This document shows, in pieces, positions 57,115 through 64,000 of a stretch of DNA of 64,000 nucleotides; within the stretch, counting starts at the first letter, position 1, and every line of letters starts with the position of its first letter. The notes below the pieces were generated by a model. The model was not told the DNA's origin, made no database searches, and saw nothing but the letters and a program-made list of their open reading frames with translations. Position numbers and translations under genes: made by a program. The stretch is from Certhia americana (lineage: Eukaryota > Chordata > Aves > Passeriformes > Certhiidae), in contig CM031869.1 of NCBI GenBank assembly GCA_018697195.1, positions 16,874,989-16,938,988 of the forward strand, written 5' to 3'.

Positions 57115-57400
57115 GCTCTGCGCGCAGCAAGGAGCGATTTCCCGTTCCAGTCCCCACGTGTGCCGTGGATGTGAGCGCAGGAGCGGCTCCGCCGGCTCAG
57201 CCGCATCCCGGCTCTGCCAGCCCCAGCTCTGCTCGTGGTGCCCAGCAGCGGCACGGCAGCTGGCATCCCGCTGGGATGCGCTTCCGCGGGGTAAAGGGAT
57301 GCTGTGCCCCGGCCAGGCTTGTGAGAGCAGCATCACCTCCGCTCCGGTCCCCAGAGCCCCGCGGTGCCCGTGGGACACCCGGCACCCTTGTCCAGGCTGG
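57115..57400 (+). promoter_or_regulatory. CpG-island-like segment
   Basis: By eye about 25 or more CpGs occur in roughly 280 bp, far denser than anywhere else in the window, within GC-rich sequence ('gctctgcgcgcagcaagg' near 57115, 'gcttccgcggggtaaagg' near 57280, 'cagagccccgcggtgcccg' near 57352). That density is typical of avian CpG-island promoters. An ATG in an excellent context lies 90 bp downstream (57489). Length is near the lower limit for a CpG island. Confidence 0.4.
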
Positions 57401-57488
57401 AAAAAGGCCCTCTGGCATTGCTGCTGTTCCTGAAACCACGCAGCCAGCACAGGGATACCCAGCCCCGCAGCTGGGCTGTGCACTAGCC

Positions 57489-57523
57489 ATGGCCAACATC
57501 TGCCTTGTGGCCACCAAGGGAAA
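57489..57523 (+). CDS. Weak candidate first coding exon next to the CpG-rich segment
   Basis: 'gccATGG' is an ideal translation-start context (G at -3 and +4). Eleven codons (M-A-N-I-C-L-V-A-T-K-G) plus two bases lead to a GTGAGC donor at 57524. The exon end AAA is not the favoured CAG/AAG. Support comes mostly from its position just downstream of the CpG-rich stretch. No matching second exon was found. Confidence 0.15.
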
Positions 57524-57796
57524 GTGAGCCAGCCCACAGTGCCCCTGTTCCCAGAAGGTGCCCTCTGGGTTGGGAGGGATGAAGGATGGGGATGGTGAGG
57601 ATGGGCTGGATGTCAGCCCCCAGAAACTGTGACCCTAAGGGAACACCATGAATCCTGGTAATGGCTCTGGGCCTGTGGGAAGCCCAGGGTGGGCAGCAGG
57701 AGCAGGCACAGCATATGTGATCCTTGAGCTGCAGCTGCTGTTGGAAGGGTGGCAAGGCTTGAAGGTACATCATGGTAAGCAACAGGGGTTTTCTCT

Positions 57797-57943
57797 ATAT
57801 ATAGATTATATAGAAATATAATAATTCTTTTCTATATTGAAAGAAAGAATGATAGATGAGTGAAAGATTGAATGAAAGAATGACATGATAGATGTCTATC
57901 ATTACATATTTATATGGAAATATATAGATTATATAGAAATATA
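57797..57943 (+). repeat. AT-rich stretch bounded by 24-bp direct repeats
   Basis: The identical 24-bp word beginning 'atatatagattatatagaaa' is at 57797-57820 and 57920-57943. Between them lies degenerate 'gaaagaatgatagatga' type tetranucleotide-like sequence. The second copy almost touches the truncated 5' edge of the CR1 at 57953. Confidence 0.85.
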
Positions 57944-57952
57944 TATCCATCT

Positions 57953-58168
57953 CCAGTTCTTCCCTGTGAGGGTGGGGAGGCCCTGGCACAGGGTGCCCAG
58001 AGAAAGTGTGGCTGCCTCTGGATCCCTGGAAATACTCAAGGCCAGGATGGACATTGTGGCTTGGAGCACCCTGGGATAGTGGGAGGTGTCCCTGCCATGG
58101 CAGGAATGGAATGAGCTGAGCTTTAAGTTCCCTTCCAACCCAAACCATGTAGTGCTTCTATAATCTAG
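57953..58168 (+). mobile_element. CR1 LINE 3' tail
   Basis: 'tcttccctgtgagggtggggaggccctggcacagggtgcccagag', 'ctggatccctgg', 'actcaaggccaggatgg', 'gtgtccctgccatggcagg' and 'gttcccttccaacccaaaccatg' appear in order, ending near 'ttctataatctag'. Same subfamily as 1831, 39332 and 42603, and 5'-truncated at an AT-rich site. Confidence 0.93.
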
Positions 58169-59747
58169 AAATACATATAAAATACACTATTTTTCAGTGA
58201 GTTTCTGAGCTGATCTGTGGACTAGTGGTGAACATGCACAGCTTACACCAAGGGGGAGGGGGAACTCAGCCACTGGCCAGGGCTCCATCAGGGTCCCAGG
58301 GAGCTCCCCCTGTGTCCCCAGCTCACCTGGCACGTGGCCAGGGCCTTTCATCCCAGCTCTTTCATTCCCAGCACAGCAGGAGAAGCCGATCCTGAGCCAG
58401 AGCTAATTGGAAGCCACATCAGAGCATGAGTCAGGGAGCTGATCACAGCACAGCACTGCTTCGCCATCCTGCCAGACAAAGGCACACACTCCTAAATCCA
58501 TTACTGGAATTTTATTTTCAAGCCTGTCATGTGGTTGAAAAGGTTGTGAAGCTGTTTGGACACTGCCCCGCAGGGGAATCTAGCTGAAGAGCTGTTTTCT
58601 CTAAGACAGCACCTTCATCTCCCATCTCTGCGATCAGATCAGCGCTGAGGCTCAAAGTTCATCATCATGTCACCAAAAGCCCTCACAGGACACATGGAAT
58701 ACTGCTGAATCTGGTGCCTGCACAGGGCTCTTCTGCATGGGGGATGGTGGTAGTTCCCACCACATGTAACCAGCTCCATCCAGGAATCCCCTGGGCACTG
58801 CTGAGGGAGGGTCTCCCCATGAAATTAAACCTTGCTCTCCCTTTAAGTTCAGACCCTGCGCAGATTTTGGCCCCATGTTAACATATGTAAGCACAGCTCC
58901 AAAATTCACCTTTTCCATGATGTTTGGAGAGATGATTTCTCCAAGCAAATGCCCAGCACACTCCCAAAGAGCTCAGGTGTGTTGCTGGCCAATGCTCTGT
59001 GCCTCAGTGCCCCCCAAGGCCAGCGTGGGGGCAAAGCTCTGCTGGTTTAGAGCTGTTGATTCCACTCAAGTGATCAAGAAAGGAGTCATTGCAGGAGGCA
59101 AGAGGTCTGGGCAAGATCAGAGAAGAGGGAATGGCAGCCTGGAGCCTGGGATCAGGCATCTGGGCTGGTGAGAGTCTTTTCTCCACCTGAGAGAAGGAAC
59201 TTCTCTAGCCCTAACAGGAGCTGCTGGCATTTGAACAACTTCCCAATGTGTGTCAGACCTGGCAGAATATCACACAATTCATGGACTGGCCTGGCTTTGG
59301 CAGTACCCAAATGAAAAGGCTAATTATCACTCTGGGTCACTGGCAGTGCTGCTCCCCCCCTTCAGGCAGAGGCACAGAGCTGCTGGAAAGCCACAGCTGA
59401 GTCTCAAAACCTCTTGTAGAGCCCGAAGTCCCACTTCAAGCACCCACAGAGCGTGACAAGCTGGTCAGTCTCTGCCTGGCAGGGACAGTCATTTCCCTGG
59501 GGGCAAACATGGGCCAGGAGCTGGTGACTTTTCCAGCACTGTGCATCACACACTGCTCAGAGGAGCGAGCCCTCTGCCAGGTTCACTTCAGCATCTTCTG
59601 AAGTTCTCCCACCCAAGCATGAGCCAGCCCAGCAGAACCCATCTCCTTCACTGTGGCAGGGACAGGGACAGCAGGAAAACAGCACAGATCTATTTAAAAG
59701 CATTTAAAGCCTGAGCTAAGCCCTAAACTATCCATTTCCTTAAACAG
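58169..59747. other. Unique non-coding DNA
   Basis: No repeat recognised. On the minus strand 58331-58406 has a fair acceptor and a GTGAGC donor with one open frame of 25 codons, but it links in phase to nothing seen. The rest contains chance frames. Confidence 0.45.
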
Positions 59748-59784
59748 ACTGCTTGGAAGAGCTCCAGCTGGGCCATTAGCTCAG
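59748..59784 (+). ncRNA. Candidate short spliced exon, coding status unclear
   Basis: A 37-bp segment lies between a good acceptor ('ccatttccttaaacag') and a perfect donor CAG|GTAAGT (59785-59790). Joined to 60000-60150 it gives an open frame that stops after about 43 codons, or frames that stop at once. If transcribed, a non-coding RNA is as likely as a protein. Confidence 0.22.
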
Positions 59785-59999
59785 GTAAGTTCTCCACCAT
59801 CCAGTCATGTCACTTTTCTGCTTCATAAAAAGAAATACATTAAAAATACGTATTTACGCCTGAAATTGGCTTCAGCAGCACTGAGCATCCCTGGAGTGAT
59901 GAGTTTCACTCCACAGACCCAGCTGCTTTCTGTGAAGAAGCTTATCTTGAGTTAAGATAATAAACTGAGCAGGCTTTGGTTAACCTTTGCATCCCACAG

Positions 60000-60150
60000 T
60001 GTGGCTGGCAGCAGCAGCAGAGGGAACATCCTGAGTGTACGCAGTCCTGGCTTGGCTGTGAGGATGGCCCCATCGAAGCCACGTGCTCGCCTACCTAAAA
60101 GGATTTCTTCAATCACAGAGACAAATACAGCCAAGCTAAAAAACACCCAG
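60000..60150 (+). CDS. Candidate internal exon, function unknown
   Basis: A 151-bp segment has the acceptor 'ttaacctttgcatcccacag' (59980-59999) and a consensus donor CCCAG|GTGAGG at 60151. One frame is open throughout: one carried base, then 50 codons of a basic, Ser/Arg/Lys-rich peptide that includes 'MAPSKPRARLPKRISSITE'. Four CpGs are kept within about 60 bp. That frame is not compatible with the 37-bp exon at 59748, so either the two are unrelated or one is non-coding. A GATA-type inverted repeat (ttatctt/aagataa, 59942-59960) lies just upstream. Confidence 0.3.
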
Positions 60151-62154
60151 GTGAGGTGAGAACCAGCCTTTCTTGCACACTGCTCTGCCTGAATGCCACA
60201 GGGACTGACCCTCAGTGAAGGGTGCAGGGCAGTGAGCATCACTCCGTGCCCAGGTTTGCACTGCTCAGCGGAGCCCAGGATATTGATTTCTGCCCAGGCT
60301 GCCCTGTGGCACTCAGCATTGCTGTCTGAGGTGCTTCTCAAACAGCTATTTTTCCAGCTCCCTGGCCATATTCCAAGGTCTTTTCATTTCTGTTTCACAC
60401 GTGAGACATTGAGACAGGGTGAGCGCAGCCACTCGTTCCCTACGGCCCATTGGAGCCATCTGAGGATGTGGGACTTCCAGAGGCTCCAGGGTGCAAAGCA
60501 GAGCTCCAGCTCTTGCTGGACCTGCTTGCTGGGCTCCAGGGTCATTTTCACCCCACTGAGGGAAGATGCAGTGCCAGGAGCCACTGGTATCTTATTGAAA
60601 CAGCAAAATAAATGGCAGCTCCCAGCTAGCACTGTCAGGGCTGCCATAGACAAGGCTCTCCCAGGGGTGATGTGGGACTGGTGGCTTCAGTGTGACCCTG
60701 GGCAGGAGGTAGCTTGCAGCTAGGGCTGAGGTGCTGCTCCTCCTCCAATGACTCCTGCTCTGATCATCCATGAAACAAATGCCTCACCTCACCCTGCTGA
60801 GGACCCAAGGCCAGGGAGCCTCACCCAGGGCATCACCTTGTCACTGAGCGCACTGAGAGCATCACTTGGGGCACAGCAAGAGGAATGATAGCTCTGGGTC
60901 CAACACACAGAGTGTGTGTGCAACAAGGACTGTGCACAGAGAAGCCTGAGCTGCAGGAGCAGCTTTCTCCTCTTTCACTGCCCCTTGCAGCAGCTGTATC
61001 AGTCCCTGAACCCCTGTGAGGACCCTGCATCCCCCGGGAGCAGGTATCACAGGGATGGATCCCCCTGGGGCAGTGGCACAGTGGTCATGAGGCCTCTTGG
61101 TGCCACTCCCTCCAGTTCGTGTACTGAGCTGGGAGCACCTCACAGAGCTGTGGGGATTTCCAGGACAGGCAGTTTCACCAAGCCTGGCATCATTTCAGCA
61201 CATTTCTAATAAGTGACAGAGATCTTCCAGGGAGCCTGGGAAGCGTAAGAGATGCTCATCGGCCCAGCAAGGCTGAGATCTGATAAAGGCGAAGGCTCAG
61301 ACTGATAAACCCCAAAGTTAACTGGCGAAAAAGATGCGATTAGGGACCAATTGCATGCAGGCAAAGCACCCAGTGCCCAACAGAAATAATCTGCTTACAA
61401 GGGGAGTGGCACCACCATTTCCACTTCCCCAAGAGCAGCTGGTGATTCAAAGGAGAGTCGCTCTGGAAGGGCTGATTTTGGCCCAGTGCCTTAGCTAGGA
61501 AGAGAGGTGTCTGCTCTAGAGGGGTGGCTGCAGTATCCCCTCACTCTGCTCTGGCTCTCACCCCGCCCTGTCTGCTGCAGAGGAACCAACAAGAGTCCAT
61601 TCCCAACAAAATGACAGCCCAGGGAGCAGCAGTGACTCATGCTGGGATGACTCATGAAATCACACTGAGTTTTTTTTGGCTTGGGGACAGAGGCAAAGGC
61701 CATCTCTGCCCTTGGAGGGGTTTGTGGCCCTTCCCAGTGTAGTACCCTGAAACAACCTTTCCCAGTCTGGGCACCGATTCTGCCCTCTCTAGCAGGGATG
61801 CCCAAAACTGAAATTTCCCTTATTGTCATGGTTATGAGATAAGCATTTTCCACAGAAAATTACTTTTTAAAGGGTGTAAGTAACTTGGCCAACATGACAG
61901 CGGTGGTTGTATGACAACTCCTAGGCCATTGAGGTGGGCAGCTGGCTCAGATAATCCCCTCTTCTCTAGCACAGATACTGGAAGGAGAGACCATTTCAGT
62001 GGAGGAAACACGGGCAATTAAATGTCCCTGTCCTCCAAATCAAGGAGGACACAGAGCAGATTTCTGCTGCTGGTGGAAAGGAGACAAAGCAAGATCGAAC
62101 ATCCAGGCCTTCTGCGGGAATCAAGGGTTGCAGAGATCAGCTCTGTCCCTACAG
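60151..62154. other. Unique non-coding DNA
   Basis: No repeat recognised. At 61255-61330, two GATAA cores (61282-61286 and 61304-61308) and GTTAACT (61317-61323) cluster in unique sequence that might be regulatory. Otherwise chance frames. Confidence 0.45.
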
Positions 62155-62214
62155 AGGCTGTCCCCAAGCTCTGTGTGGTGACACAGCCAGAGACACTGAC
62201 CTGGAGGACACCAG
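62155..62214 (+). CDS. Weak candidate internal exon
   Basis: A 60-bp segment has a good acceptor ('cagctctgtccctacag') and a fair donor CCAG|GTGAAA. Two frames are open. It lies on the same strand as the candidate at 60000, 2 kb downstream. Too short for a domain. Confidence 0.13.
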
Positions 62215-64000
62215 GTGAAAGGGACACCCAGATGCAGCAGCTGCTGCCCTGTGCCACCACAGCCATCACTGGCGGCTCTCTGCAGCCAAGCCCCAGCCTG
62301 GATAAACAGTGATGGAGCTATGAGGGATTTCTCACTTTGTGGCAGATTTTCCCAACCCTTTCCCAGAAAAGACTTCATTGCCAATTTAAACAAATCATTT
62401 ACAACCAGGAAACTCTTCACCTTGCCTTTGGGCGTGGAATTTTTCCTCCTGCTTCGCTCCTCCCACTGAGCACCCAGGTTATTTCATGGCCTCCCCTGGT
62501 GGCTCTGTGAATAATTTGTTTCCGAGGGCACAACAGGACAGGCTTCATGTGAGCTTTTCCTCCACTTCCCTTTGCATAATGGATCATCTTCTAGAAATGT
62601 GGAGAGGAATGATGTATTCCTGGCAGGACAGAGGGATTAGTCTGGGGGAGACCGTGATGAAGCAGTTGAGGAGCTTCCTGAACAGAGAAGCTGCAGCTGC
62701 ACTGGAGAATAACAAGAGCATCCACTTGTTCAGAAGAGGTGTTAAGATCTTTTGCCCTGTGTTTAGTCCAAGAGCTGCACTGTGGATTAAGCAAAGACAT
62801 TTGCACTTTTCATTTAATAAGGGCATATCTGCGCATCTGACTCTCTTCATTATTAAATACTAGGCTCTTATTAGAAGCCAAAAGGAAAAGTGCAGTTTTT
62901 TCTTTTTATTTTAGCATTATTTCCTTCTCTCCAGGGTACTACTCCTGCTCTGATATCATGGTTTTCTGGAGGACAGATGATGTGGGAACATCTTCATCCA
63001 GGGCCAACAAAGGACCATAATGCAGGAGACTTCTCTTTCACAAATGGCAAATTTATAATATTGCCACAAAATTCACAAAAAACACTCATTTCCCCTAAAA
63101 GACTAAAACCTTGTGAAAGAAAAGCCAAGCTTATTCAGAAGCTGCTCCTATTACCAGCACTGTCCCCAGGGTATGTCCCAGGGGGCCAGAAGGCGTTTGC
63201 AGACCCCAGCCAGCAGGAACAGTTCTCCTCCTCCTTCACCCTCATCCCAAAACCGCACCACTCTTTTCCTGACTGTTTTCCTGGTTGCATTTTGGTTTGA
63301 GCTGGAAGGAGCTCGTGTTGTGACACCTGAAGCCACATCCCATGGTGGGACATAGCCAGGCTGCTCAGTCAACGTCCCCAGCCACCCACGGGGCTCGTGC
63401 CACCGTCCCCTCCTGTGCAGCAGAGTGAAAAGCGCTGGGCCAGCGTTGCTATTCAGTGCTGCCTATTTATATCCCGAGAGGGAGATGAGGACCAGCCATG
63501 CAGCTGAGCCAGCCCCTGCGAGCGGGGGATATTTTTAAGCTCCGGTTTTGAAAAGGTTGGTAATGAACCCGCAGCTTTGTTCAGCAGCAGCTGCACCCAC
63601 TCCCCAGCCTCTGCCCTGGCCTCTGCTCTGGCCTCTGGGGTCAGGACCCCCAACCTGGCCTGGGGGGATGCTCCAGGGGAGCTGTGTTTGTGCTGGGCTC
63701 TGAGCAGGGGGGGTCAGGGCACAGCTCGGCACTGGCACAGCCCTGGTGGCTGCAAATCCACAGCCTGGCCCAGCGCCGGGCTCTCTGAGCTGAGTTTATC
63801 CTCCCGACAGCCTGAGAGGTTACAGACAGCAATTACAGCCCACTGCTAATTGTACACACATTACCAGCTGCCATTTGGGCACAGCAAGCAGGACACAGGA
63901 GCCCTTTGGCCAGAAGGTCCAGCAGCTCTGCTGTGACAACTCTCCTGCTGGTCCCTGCTTCCTGCCCAGCCTCTGGGCCAGGATGGCCTTGGGGATCACC
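62215..64000. other. Unique non-coding DNA to the window end
   Basis: No repeat recognised. The stretch 62760-62900 is AT-rich. At 63450-63540, 'cctatttatatcccg' and 'gggatatttttaagc' are MEF2-like AT words. The stretch 63820-63890 contains 'gacagcaattacagcccac' and 'gctaattgtacacac'. Frames in the GC-rich part (63577-63849) appear to be chance. Confidence 0.45.

Noticed and set aside
57165..57527. 120-codon open frame across the CpG-dense segment
   Set aside because: It begins at a non-ATG codon and has the Ala/Pro/Gly/Arg composition that any CpG-rich sequence gives. Not distinguishable from chance.
1..64000. tRNA, rRNA, known miRNA or other named RNA genes
   Set aside because: No cloverleaf-type B-box words, rRNA stretches or familiar miRNA seeds were seen on reading both strands. 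A covariance-model scan was not possible here.

Overview
This window looks like vertebrate nuclear DNA from a bird, most likely a passerine songbird. The evidence is the repeat content. At least fifteen pieces of the CR1 LINE family lie on both strands. Several end in the typical avian CR1 3' tail (the 'ggtcccttcca' type), and one long tail at 34899-35155 has a form I associate with songbird genomes. There is one retroviral LTR, few simple repeats, a moderately GC-rich background and a 10-N assembly gap. Nothing prokaryotic is present: no operons, tRNAs, rRNAs, CRISPR array or plasmid features.

No known gene can be named. The many open frames of 60-270 codons are mostly chance frames in GC-rich DNA, frames inside CR1 copies, or frames created by a 20-bp minisatellite. 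The window is best read as intergenic or intronic sequence.

Layout. 1-9 kb: mostly unique DNA with a CR1 tail (1831-2362), an old CR1 carrying reverse-transcriptase remnants (3765-4245) and an AT-rich island (6700-7165). 9-20 kb: unique DNA with three short related segments of an unnamed repeat (10643, 11216, 14322), a perfect hairpin (13343-13389), a pyrimidine-rich minisatellite (14861-15075) and a purine-rich tandem repeat (19376-19505). 20-25 kb: an LTR with its polypurine tract (20662-21093), a decayed antisense CR1 (23565-24140) and a CR1 tail (24664-24863). 25-34 kb: unique DNA plus a 20-bp minisatellite containing the gap (28391-28876). 33-51 kb: scattered CR1 pieces, small tandem duplications and AT-rich islands. 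51-54 kb is the most gene-like part: four minus-strand segments (52943 down to 51222) have splice-type borders and matching phases, giving one open frame of about 191 codons. A CpG-bearing stretch and an AT-rich island with an octamer/forkhead motif lie just upstream. 57-62 kb: a CpG-island-like stretch (about 57115-57400) and a few weaker plus-strand exon candidates.

No undescribed molecular system is evident. The items most worth checking are the minus-strand gene model at 51.2-53.0 kb, an exact 95-bp duplication (51840/54746), the unnamed dispersed repeat, and the CpG-rich segment at 57.1-57.5 kb. All exon calls rest on splice motifs and open frames read by eye; conservation and transcription were not tested.
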